From an uncultured Clostridia bacterium (GTDB taxonomy: Bacteria > Bacillota > Clostridia > Oscillospirales > CAG-272), in the NCBI GenBank assembly GCA_904501765.1, contig CAJGCM010000035.1, positions 1 to 15,197 on the forward strand: a stretch of DNA of 15,197 bases, in the 5' to 3' direction. Shown piece after piece: positions 7,190-13,535 of this stretch. Both the position numbers and the translations under genes were made by a program. A model generated the notes under the pieces. That model was not told where the DNA came from. It ran no database searches and worked only from the letters and a program-made list of their open reading frames with translations. Numbering within the stretch: the first letter of the stretch is position 1; each line of letters opens with the position of its first letter.

Positions 7190-9199
7190 ATGAAAAAATT
7201 ACTCTTTTTGATTTTGTTGATGCTTACCATCGCACTTTCGCTCAGCGCCTGCGGTGGTGCCGAAGGAGGCCTTGATCACGCTTGTCATCCCACGGAACAC
7301 GACTGGGTGGAGACCGGGCGCTCGAGCGCCAGCTGCGATTATGCCGGTTCAATATCGCTTGAATGCAGAAAATGCGGTGATGTTTCGCAGGAGCAGATTC
7401 CTCAGAAGAACCACGATTTCGTGATTGACAAGTCGGAATCCCGCAACCCCACTTGCGAGGATAAGGGATACAATCGTTACGAGTGCACACTTTGCGACGC
7501 ATGGTACGAAGAGGAAACAGACCGTTTGGTTCACAACTATAAGGTTGATACCTACGTTGCGCCTACCTGCACGGAAAGCGGATATATCAATAAAACCTGT
7601 GCAAGGTGCGAAGGTTCCGTATATGAATATCTGCCCCCTCCATATGAGCACGTGCTTGGTACGGCGGAGGCTCAGGCTCCTACCTGTACGGAGGAAGGCT
7701 GGGAAACGTACGAGTATTGCAAGAGATGCGATTGGAGCGAAAAGAGCAATGCGTTGATAGCTCCACTCAACCACGATATGGACGAAGGGTGGACTGTTGA
7801 CCTTCAGCCAACCGATAACTCAACGGGTCTGCGTTCCCACCATTGTTTACGTCAGAATTGTGATTTTACCGAGAATCAAACCGAAATTCCGAAGCTGGGA
7901 TATTCAGATTTTCTTACCTATACCGTGTCAGGCAATTCGGTTACCGTGACGGGTATAGCGACAGGTCACGAGTCTGACAGTCCGATTATCTCAATACCCG
8001 AGGAATATGGCGGCTTACCCGTTAAGTATATAGCCCAGAATGCATTTGCCGGTAACGGTAATATTTCGATTGTTAAGATTCCCGCATCCGTTGTAAACAT
8101 ATACAGAAACGCATTTTCCGGATGCTCTTCGCTTACCACTGTTGATATAGCCGAGGGCAGTGATCTTTGGCATATTGACGTAGAGGCGTTTGCTTATTGC
8201 TACGAGCTTTCTCACATCAATCTGCCCGAGGGGTTAGCGCAGATAGACAAAAAAGCATTCTATAGTTGCGGATTTACTGAAATAGTGATTCCCGACTCGG
8301 TTTCTATGGTATGCCTTGGAGCCTTCCAGGGCTGCTCGGAGCTTCGCAGCATAACCATTCCCAAGCTTTACGACGAAGCGACTGATGTTTACAGTGAAAC
8401 ACTTTGGCTCGGATTTATTTTCGGCGCCACCGACCCGAACGCAAGTACGTACATCCCTTCGGGCCTTGAAACTGTTACGTTCACAAAAATAACCTCTATC
8501 AGCAGCGATGCCTTAAGGGCGTGCGGAAATATAAAGTATCTCAGTCTGCCCGACACCCTTGAGAGCGTGGCACCCGACGCATTTCTTTACTGCTACGAGC
8601 TTGTGTATAACGTATCGGGTGGCGTAAACTATCTCGGAAACTCAAAAAATATGTTTATGCTTCTTGTGGGAGCGTCGGATAAAACACTCACCACCTACAC
8701 CCTTGAAAGCTCGAAATATATACTTGCCGGAGCCTTTGAGGGCTGCGAGGCGCTTCAGAGCATAACGATTCCCGAGGGTACCCTTGAAATCGGAGCCTCC
8801 GCATTTGCGGGATGCTCGGCGCTTGTAAGCGTGAATTTTGCCGACAGTATTCTGAAAATAGGAAATAACGCCTTCGACGGCTGTGTGAAGCTTGGTTCCA
8901 TTAGCCTTCCGGAGTCCTTGGTGACGATTGGCTCTTATGCATTCAGAAATTGCTACGAGGTTTCGAATAGGGTTGTGATTCATGAAAACGTACGTAGTTT
9001 CGGTTTGGGTTCCTTCCATAACGTAGGTTCGTCGAGCCTTGGATTCACTCTCGAATTTGAGGTGACAGAGGGCTGGAGAAACGTGTACGGTCAGGCGGTA
9101 AGCAGCACCTTCCTCTCCAATATTGCAAACACTACAGCCGTATTTACAAACGACGGATCGAACAGCGGATATGCGGAAGCGTATTATATGTCCAGATAA
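7190..9199 (+). CDS. Surface lipoprotein with zinc-ribbon-like repeats and BspA-type leucine-rich repeats
   Basis: A 669-residue predicted lipoprotein exposed on the cell surface. Residues 1-20 are a signal peptide with lipobox LSAC, Cys21 being the lipidated residue. Residues ~28-220 hold about five Cys-rich units with a PTCxxxGY...C-x2-C pattern, for example NPTCEDKGYNRYECTLC, APTCTESGYINKTCARC and APTCTEEGWETYEYCKRC; the last (HHCLRQNC) is degenerate. The C-x2-C pairs could bind metal or form disulfides. From ~225 to the end are BspA/LRR_5-type repeats of the AFxGCxxLxxIxIPxxVxxIGxxAF kind. There is no LPxTG or other wall anchor, so the lipid is the likely anchor. GGGAG lies 7 bases before ATG. 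Such proteins are common in gut Clostridia and are linked to adhesion in the family; the ligand here is unknown. It is monocistronic. Confidence 0.88.
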   Translation: MKKLLFLILLMLTIALSLSACGGAEGGLDHACHPTEHDWVETGRSSASCDYAGSISLECRKCGDVSQEQIPQKNHDFVIDKSESRNPTCEDKGYNRYECTLCDAWYEEETDRLVHNYKVDTYVAPTCTESGYINKTCARCEGSVYEYLPPPYEHVLGTAEAQAPTCTEEGWETYEYCKRCDWSEKSNALIAPLNHDMDEGWTVDLQPTDNSTGLRSHHCLRQNCDFTENQTEIPKLGYSDFLTYTVSGNSVTVTGIATGHESDSPIISIPEEYGGLPVKYIAQNAFAGNGNISIVKIPASVVNIYRNAFSGCSSLTTVDIAEGSDLWHIDVEAFAYCYELSHINLPEGLAQIDKKAFYSCGFTEIVIPDSVSMVCLGAFQGCSELRSITIPKLYDEATDVYSETLWLGFIFGATDPNASTYIPSGLETVTFTKITSISSDALRACGNIKYLSLPDTLESVAPDAFLYCYELVYNVSGGVNYLGNSKNMFMLLVGASDKTLTTYTLESSKYILAGAFEGCEALQSITIPEGTLEIGASAFAGCSALVSVNFADSILKIGNNAFDGCVKLGSISLPESLVTIGSYAFRNCYEVSNRVVIHENVRSFGLGSFHNVGSSSLGFTLEFEVTEGWRNVYGQAVSSTFLSNIANTTAVFTNDGSNSGYAEAYYMSR

Positions 9200-9253
9200 G
9201 AAGCCCTCGATGCGCATTGTCACCATTTAATCGAAGTAATTTTTACAACATAA

Positions 9254-9343
9254 GAGAGAGAGCATACGGACTGTGATGCGAGATTTGGGAAAGCTCTATG
9301 GCTTTTGCGGAAACTCACGGTCTGTCGGAGCTCTCTCTTTTTT
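9254..9343 (+). terminator. Long three-tier terminator hairpin
   Basis: The base is AGAGAGAGC pairing with GCTCTCTCT followed by a T tract. A middle stem CGGACTGTGA/TCACGGTCTG uses two wobble pairs, and an inner AAAGC/GCTTT hairpin sits at the tip. It ends the lipoprotein transcript. Confidence 0.8.
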
Positions 9344-9356
9344 GCCTATTGTAAAG

Positions 9357-9377
9357 CAAAAGGCGCCTTTTGTTTTT
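9357..9377 (+). terminator. 16-base palindrome with T run, possible second terminator
   Basis: CAAAAGGCGCCTTTTG (9357-9372) is a perfect palindrome followed by TTTTT. As RNA it forms a six-pair stem around a GCGC loop, so it may be a backup terminator, or a DNA binding site. It lies 78 bases before the next promoter's -35 box. Confidence 0.5.
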
Positions 9378-9449
9378 GTCAGATTCATCGGCGTTTAAAC
9401 GATGGAAATAATTACATAGCTAAAAGCGAAGGATTTTGTTTTTAATCGG

Positions 9450-9478
9450 TTGACAAAAGTTACATATTATGCTATAAT
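9450..9478 (+). promoter_or_regulatory. Perfect-consensus sigma-A promoter of the peptide/isoprenoid operon
   Basis: TTGACA (9450-9455), exactly 17 bases, and TATAAT (9473-9478). Transcription should start near 9485. No other convincing promoter or terminator was found between here and the window end, so it probably drives all seven downstream genes. A perfect promoter suggests strong basal expression, or control by a repressor or through the leader. Confidence 0.85.
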
Positions 9479-9520
9479 TGTTCATAATTATATTAAAAAT
9501 AACATTTTATATATTTAGTG

Positions 9521-9567
9521 CGGCGAGAGCCGAAGGACACGCTTGCGTTTTTTGCGCTGTCTTGCCG
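9521..9567 (+). promoter_or_regulatory. Structured leader next to the ribosome site
   Basis: The ~95-base leader can form a CGGC-GAGA-GCCG tetraloop hairpin (9521-9532). Alternatively CGGCGAG (9521-9527) can pair with CTTGCCG (9561-9567), enclosing GGACACGC against GCGCTGTCT. The two folds compete for the same CGGC, and the second ends at the GAGGA ribosome site (9567-9571). This could tune translation of the first gene. It matches no riboswitch class I know. Confidence 0.3.
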
Positions 9568-9579
9568 AGGATTGCTTTT

Positions 9580-11031
9580 ATGGACGAAAATTTGTTTATT
9601 GTCATAGGATATATAGCTTTCATCCTCTATACCGTGGCTATTATGGGCGCAGGGGTATTGCTTGAGCGGAAAAGCGGAATAAACAAGACGGTATGCAGAA
9701 AAATAACTCATATTATTTCAGCCTTCGTATGGGTTATATGCGCATTTTTCTTTGGCTGCTCGATTCATTGGGTGGTCTTGAACGGCATTGGGGCGCTCCT
9801 TTTGGGAGTCGTTACCTTCTCCGATAAGCTCCGCGCCTTTGGCAAGGGTGACGATGGCGCAACTCCCGGGCTGTTTTATTTCGGCGCATCAACCTTTGTG
9901 GTTGCCCTGATTTGTTACATACTTGGTCCCCGGTTTTATCTGTACACGGGTATTGCCTATTACTGCCTTGCCTTGGGTGACGGCTTTGCTCCCATTGTGG
10001 CGGTGGTTGCAGGAGAGAAGAACGTTAAGCTTCTTCCTTCGAAAACGCTCCTCGGAACGGTTAGCGTATATCTTGTGGCTTTTTTATCCGTTTTCGTTTT
10101 TTCTTCTGTTTTTGGAATGAATTTAGACCCGATTTTTATGCTGTCGGTGGCAGCTCTTACCTGCATCACCGAGTTTTACGGCTTCCTCGGGCTTGACAAT
10201 ATACTTATTGAGTTTTCCGTTTTCGGTTATCTGCTCCTTTATCATTTCGGTCTTGTGGGGCTTCCCTTGCAGGTGGTTCTGATAGCGTCACCCTTCCTTG
10301 CCTGGCTTGCCATAGGGGCGAAGGCTATGACGGTTGACGGTGGCATAGCAGCCTTTCTGCTTTTTGCCTTGGTTGGATTTTTCAGCGAGGATTTTCTGCC
10401 CGTTCTCTTTATTGCGCTCCTGTTCGCTATAAGCACGGCGGTTTCCGTGTTAGGAAAGAGGCTTGGTGGAGGCGCCGAGGGGCATTCGGCTCGCCGCGCA
10501 TCTCAGATTGCCGCCGTTGGGCTTTTTGCGATAATTTTCCTCGGTATATACAGGTATACCGACTACGAGCTGTTTTACTATCTGTTCTTTCTTGCTCTGA
10601 CCGAGCAGTTCGCCGATTCTATGGCCTCTGACATCGGGCGGCACACAAATAGGAGCAACGTAAATATAATAACCTTAAAGCCCATCGAAAAGGGAATAAG
10701 CGGCGGTATTTCCGCCCTCGGAACGGTGTCTGCTCTCCTTGGCAGCCTGTTGCTTATGAGTATTCCTTATTTTCTCGGAGCGGTAAGCCTTACTGCGTAT
10801 ATTGTTATTTCTCTTCTTTCCTTCCTCGGCACCGTTATTGATTCGGTAGTCGGAGCAATCTTCCAGGCTCTTTACAGGTGTCGGGAGTGCGGCGTGAAGG
10901 TGGAGAAAAATACTCACTGTGGCATCGAGGCAGAGCTTATAAAGGGCTTCAGAGCGGTGGACAATACCGCAGTTAACTATATAGCAGGCTTCCTTACCTC
11001 CGCTATCGGAGTTCTTCTGATTTTCGTATAA
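9580..11031 (+). CDS. Fused phytol/dolichol-kinase-like and DUF92 (VTE6-like) membrane protein
   Basis: A 483-residue polytopic membrane protein. The N-terminal ~240 residues resemble the CTP-dependent phytol/dolichol kinase (CDP-DAG synthase-like) family: RKITHI at 40-45, LALGDGFAPIVAVVAGEK around 131-147, then LPSKTLLGT. From ~248 on it is DUF92/TMEM19: ARRASQIAAVG, LTEQFADSMASDIGRHT (Asp346 and Asp351), GISGGISALGT, GTVIDSVVGAIFQ, a C-x2-C...HC patch at 434-447, and DNTAVNYIAG. DUF92 includes plant VTE6 (phytyl-phosphate kinase), and the first domain resembles VTE5 (phytol kinase). One polypeptide might therefore turn an isoprenoid alcohol into its diphosphate (inference). The frame extends back to TTG at 9478, but that lies in the -10 box. 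ATG 9580 has GAGGA 8 bases upstream. It lies 12 bases before a cis-prenyltransferase gene. Confidence 0.8.
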   Translation: MDENLFIVIGYIAFILYTVAIMGAGVLLERKSGINKTVCRKITHIISAFVWVICAFFFGCSIHWVVLNGIGALLLGVVTFSDKLRAFGKGDDGATPGLFYFGASTFVVALICYILGPRFYLYTGIAYYCLALGDGFAPIVAVVAGEKNVKLLPSKTLLGTVSVYLVAFLSVFVFSSVFGMNLDPIFMLSVAALTCITEFYGFLGLDNILIEFSVFGYLLLYHFGLVGLPLQVVLIASPFLAWLAIGAKAMTVDGGIAAFLLFALVGFFSEDFLPVLFIALLFAISTAVSVLGKRLGGGAEGHSARRASQIAAVGLFAIIFLGIYRYTDYELFYYLFFLALTEQFADSMASDIGRHTNRSNVNIITLKPIEKGISGGISALGTVSALLGSLLLMSIPYFLGAVSLTAYIVISLLSFLGTVIDSVVGAIFQALYRCRECGVKVEKNTHCGIEAELIKGFRAVDNTAVNYIAGFLTSAIGVLLIFV

Positions 11032-11043
11032 GGGAAAGTGAAT

Positions 11044-11742
11044 ATGAGTGATAAAATAACGGTTCCCGAGCATATAGGAATAATTATGGACGGCAACGGC
11101 AGGTGGGCTGAAGAGCGCGGCTTGCCGAGGAAGGACGGCCACACGAGGGGAATGATAAATATGATTTCCTTGGCTGCGGCTGCCTTTGACAGGGGCGCAA
11201 AAAGCGTTACCTGTTACAGTATGTCCAAGGAAAATCTCCGCCGCTCCCCCGAGGAGGTTGGACATATATTAAGTCTTGTGCTTGAGTATTTCGAGCCTTT
11301 CCTGAAGGTGTTCGGGGAGAAGCGCATAGCGGCAAAATTTGTTGGCAGCCTTGAGCTTTTGCCGGAGGAAATACGGGCATCTCTTAAGCGAACGGAGAGT
11401 ATTCTCAGCGAGTTTGAGGGGCTTGGGCGTACAATTTACGTTGCCATTGCCTACGGAAGCAGGGCAGAGATAGTCAGGGCGGTTAATGAGGCTGTAAGGC
11501 GGGGTGAGGAGGTAACCGAGGAGGGCTTCCTTGATTTGCTGGGGCTACCCCTTAACCTTGACCTTGTGATAAGAACGGGTGGCGAGAGTCGCCTTTCCAA
11601 TTTCTTCCTCTACCAGGCGTCCTATGCGGAGCTGTATTTCTCGGATAAATATTTTCCCGATTTCGGTGAGGCGGAGCTTGACGAGGCGCTACGGTGGTTT
11701 TCGGGAAGGTCGAGGCGCTACGGTCTTCTTAAAAAAGGCTGA
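11044..11742 (+). CDS. cis-Prenyltransferase, undecaprenyl diphosphate synthase (UppS) family
   Basis: A 232-residue soluble or membrane-associated enzyme that would condense isopentenyl diphosphate units in cis. Family motifs are clear: HIGIIMDGNGRWAEERGLPR with catalytic Asp16, GHTRG, LDLVIRTGGESRLSNFFLYQ, and YAELYFSDKYFPDF. The usual ST-ENW-RP motif reads SKENLRRSPEEV, losing the Trp. The protein is some 20 residues shorter than E. coli UppS. It is probably a paralogue rather than the housekeeping enzyme, because it is embedded in a peptide-modification operon (inference); chain length cannot be predicted. An upstream GTG at 11038 is too close to the ribosome site; AAGGG lies 9 bases before the ATG chosen. 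Confidence 0.88.
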   Translation: MSDKITVPEHIGIIMDGNGRWAEERGLPRKDGHTRGMINMISLAAAAFDRGAKSVTCYSMSKENLRRSPEEVGHILSLVLEYFEPFLKVFGEKRIAAKFVGSLELLPEEIRASLKRTESILSEFEGLGRTIYVAIAYGSRAEIVRAVNEAVRRGEEVTEEGFLDLLGLPLNLDLVIRTGGESRLSNFFLYQASYAELYFSDKYFPDFGEAELDEALRWFSGRSRRYGLLKKG

Positions 11743-11790
11743 GGGGAATAGTCAGAGTGGTTTTTCATAAACTTTCTTTAAGGAATGAAA

Positions 11791-12723
11791 ATGGATTTTA
11801 AGAAAAAATTTAATATAGGCTTGACCTTGGAAACAAATCTTTCCGAGTTCAGGGCGTTTATAGAAGAATACGGTGAGTACATTCATTCCTTTTATTTTTC
11901 ACCGCCCTTGGGAAGCTTATATCACACCAGGTCAAAGGTTGCTTTGGAATTTTTAATTCCGGGGAAGAAAAAGCTTTTCTGGCAGATGCTTGAGATAATT
12001 TCCTCTGCAGGAATAGAGCTTGAATTGCTCTTCAATACTCTCAGGCTTAACGAGGAGCTTATACATAACGCAAAAAAATGTCTTGACGAGAGGGGAATTG
12101 AGGTAAATTCCGTCTGCTTCTTACGTGATTATTACGAGGGGGTAAGAGAATATTTCCCCGACAAAAAATATATATGGAGCTTCAACAACGGCTTCAGGTC
12201 CCAGAGGGAGATTGACGAAGTTATTGACGGATTTAAGGCTGATGCCTTCGTTCTCGGCTCCTTGTTTATAAGAAACAATAAATTCTTTGAGCATCTTGCC
12301 TCTCGCAGCTGCGAGCCTTATTTGCTTCTTAACAATGCCTGCTCCTTTAACTGCGACACCTGCAACAATACCCAGTCGATATGCGAGAGGGCGTTTATAA
12401 AAAATCTTGAAGGTCATTCGGTAGAATATCTGTATGCCCTTCAGAGCATATTTCCCGAGGAGCTTTCTCTCGGAATAATTGACACGACGAATATTGGGTG
12501 CTTCAAGATTTCCAACAGAAGCAGCAATCTTAAATTTATAAGAGGCGCTATGGATAGCTACATAACGGGGCGTGTCAGAGAATACGTTCTGCGTGACAAG
12601 AGGAATTACGCTTATTGGGGAAGAGCAGGATATTTCTGGAAATATTTCAGTAAAATGGATATAGATAAAATTTACGAATACAAAAGCGAGATTTTTCATA
12701 AGACCCTCGGAGGCGGGGAGTGA
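11791..12723 (+). CDS. U32 / UbiU-UbiV-like iron-sulfur TIM-barrel protein
   Basis: A 310-residue soluble protein. The fold is suggested by the signature CFKISNRSSNLKFIRGAMDSYI near residues 237-258, which parallels the F-K-I-E-G-R-M-x-S...AY block of the U32 'peptidase' family, and by LLLNNACSFNCDTC. Cysteines 184, 188, 191 and 198 are placed like the [4Fe-4S] ligands of this superfamily. The C-x3-C-x2-C also mimics a radical SAM motif, but it lies too late in the barrel and without the other radical SAM blocks. Characterised relatives (UbiU/UbiV, TrhP, RlhA) are linked to oxygen-independent hydroxylation. Here the target could be the peptide or the isoprenoid (inference). The start is ATG 11791, with AAGGA 6 bases upstream; ATG 11785 would abut the ribosome site. 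The stop is two bases before the next ATG. Confidence 0.65.
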   Translation: MDFKKKFNIGLTLETNLSEFRAFIEEYGEYIHSFYFSPPLGSLYHTRSKVALEFLIPGKKKLFWQMLEIISSAGIELELLFNTLRLNEELIHNAKKCLDERGIEVNSVCFLRDYYEGVREYFPDKKYIWSFNNGFRSQREIDEVIDGFKADAFVLGSLFIRNNKFFEHLASRSCEPYLLLNNACSFNCDTCNNTQSICERAFIKNLEGHSVEYLYALQSIFPEELSLGIIDTTNIGCFKISNRSSNLKFIRGAMDSYITGRVREYVLRDKRNYAYWGRAGYFWKYFSKMDIDKIYEYKSEIFHKTLGGGE

Positions 12724-12725
12724 TT

Positions 12726-13337
12726 ATGAAGGATTTTGTTGAAAAAGAGAGCCCAAAGGTGTCGGTGGAGAGTTATATCGGCGACCCGCTCGGGGCGGGA
12801 ATTTCCTTGCCTCGCTTATCCGACGTGGCCAGGGGCGCTCTCGTTAAGCTGCTTTCTTCGCCAAAGGCATTCCCGCATATTCTGTGGGGACGAATGAAGA
12901 TGGCGAAAGAGGCGCTTGTTAGCGATGGGTTTCTTCGGGATTTCCCATTGAGGCTACGCTTCGGATTTAAGCCTGTGGCTTATATGAGGGACGGCGGCGA
13001 GGTGTGCTTCACGACGGGCGCGTTGCTTTTTCGCTCCTCGGCTGTAACACTATCGGTTTTCTGCCACGAGCTTTCCCATATGTATTTGAGCCAAAGGAGC
13101 TTTTACCCTGAATTAAAGGAGCTTCAAGGGGAGTTTCTTGAAAGGTTTTCTTCGGAGAGCGGCTGTGAGCTTATGTCCCCCATAGAGCTTTACGCTATGG
13201 CGCTTTCAGTGGATATTATGGATAATATTGCGCAGTCCTTGGTAGAGGGAAAGCACAAAGATAAGCTTCGGCTGCTGATTGACAGTGAGAGGGAAAAAAT
13301 TACATTTTTAGTAAGCAAAATAAAAAAATTAAAATAA
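12726..13337 (+). CDS. Small HExxH protein, putative zinc metallopeptidase
   Basis: A 203-residue protein with a zinc-peptidase signature at residues 114-118, FCHELSHMYL: His114 and His118 as ligands, Glu115 as the general base. A downstream SPIELYAMALSVDI offers Glu154 as a possible third ligand, as in gluzincins. There is no signal peptide, and the one hydrophobic helix around the motif belongs to the fold, so it is likely cytosolic. I do not recognise the named family. In a cluster with a small precursor peptide and maturases, a leader-removing protease is the natural guess (inference). ATG 12726 is 5 bases after GGGGAG; GTG 12720, overlapping the upstream stop, is an alternative. Confidence 0.65.
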   Translation: MKDFVEKESPKVSVESYIGDPLGAGISLPRLSDVARGALVKLLSSPKAFPHILWGRMKMAKEALVSDGFLRDFPLRLRFGFKPVAYMRDGGEVCFTTGALLFRSSAVTLSVFCHELSHMYLSQRSFYPELKELQGEFLERFSSESGCELMSPIELYAMALSVDIMDNIAQSLVEGKHKDKLRLLIDSEREKITFLVSKIKKLK

Positions 13338-13360
13338 AGACTGCAAGTCAACTATTTTTT

Positions 13361-13373
13361 GGAGGACACTATC
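13361..13373 (+). promoter_or_regulatory. Strong ribosome site for the small Cys-terminal peptide
   Basis: GGAGG at 13361-13365 lies 8 bases before TTG at 13374. It is one of the best ribosome sites in the operon and is the main evidence that this short frame is translated from TTG rather than from the later ATGs. Confidence 0.75.
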
Positions 13374-13523
13374 TTGAAAAAGGAACAGATGAAGAGAATG
13401 AATAACGAGGAGTCTGTCAAGGAGAACGTGCTTGAGCAGTACAAGGCTCAGAGCGAGGGTGACGGAGAGATTCATTTCGAGCATTACGATTGGACCTACA
13501 ACGATTCCAGCTGCTGCTGCTAA
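13374..13523 (+). CDS. 49-residue peptide ending in Cys-Cys-Cys, candidate RiPP precursor
   Basis: The sequence begins MKKEQMKRMNNEES and ends HFEHYDWTYNDSSCCC. The first ~30 residues are charged and helix-forming (leader-like). A Gly-rich break (EGDG, 28-31) could be a cleavage point. The remaining 18 residues are aromatic (Phe35, Tyr38, Trp40, Tyr42) and end in three consecutive Cys, the only Cys in the peptide. TTG start with GGAGG 8 bases upstream; stop 12 bases before the DUF5685-like ATG. Neighbours on one strand are a putative protease, a DUF5685-like protein and a radical SAM enzyme. Such a peptide fits a RiPP precursor. The Cys-rich tail is also reminiscent of the C-terminal CC/CXC prenylation tails of eukaryotic Rab proteins, which is intriguing beside isoprenoid genes (inference). 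No named precursor family was recognised. Confidence 0.8.
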   Translation: MKKEQMKRMNNEESVKENVLEQYKAQSEGDGEIHFEHYDWTYNDSSCCC

Positions 13524-13535
13524 TTAAGAGGCGGC

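Noticed and set aside
8642..9226. 194-residue minus-strand frame under the lipoprotein gene
   Set aside because: Antisense to the repetitive leucine-rich region with no motifs; the repeat structure itself keeps the opposite frame open.
9478..9579. N-terminal extension of the kinase-like protein from TTG 9478
   Set aside because: The start codon lies in the -10 box of a perfect promoter and the extra residues lack a ribosome site; ATG 9580 has a proper one.
10675..11265. 196-residue minus-strand frame spanning the kinase/cis-prenyltransferase junction
   Set aside because: It overlaps two well-supported plus-strand genes and their junction and shows no family features.
12340..12366. C-x3-C-x2-C (CSFNCDTC) as evidence for a second radical SAM enzyme
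   Set aside because: The cluster lies near residue 184-191 of 310, not at the first strand, and the GGE and other radical SAM blocks are absent; the FKIxxR block fits the U32 family better.
12121..12699. 192-residue minus-strand frame
   Set aside because: Antisense to the U32-like gene, no motif, no ribosome site.
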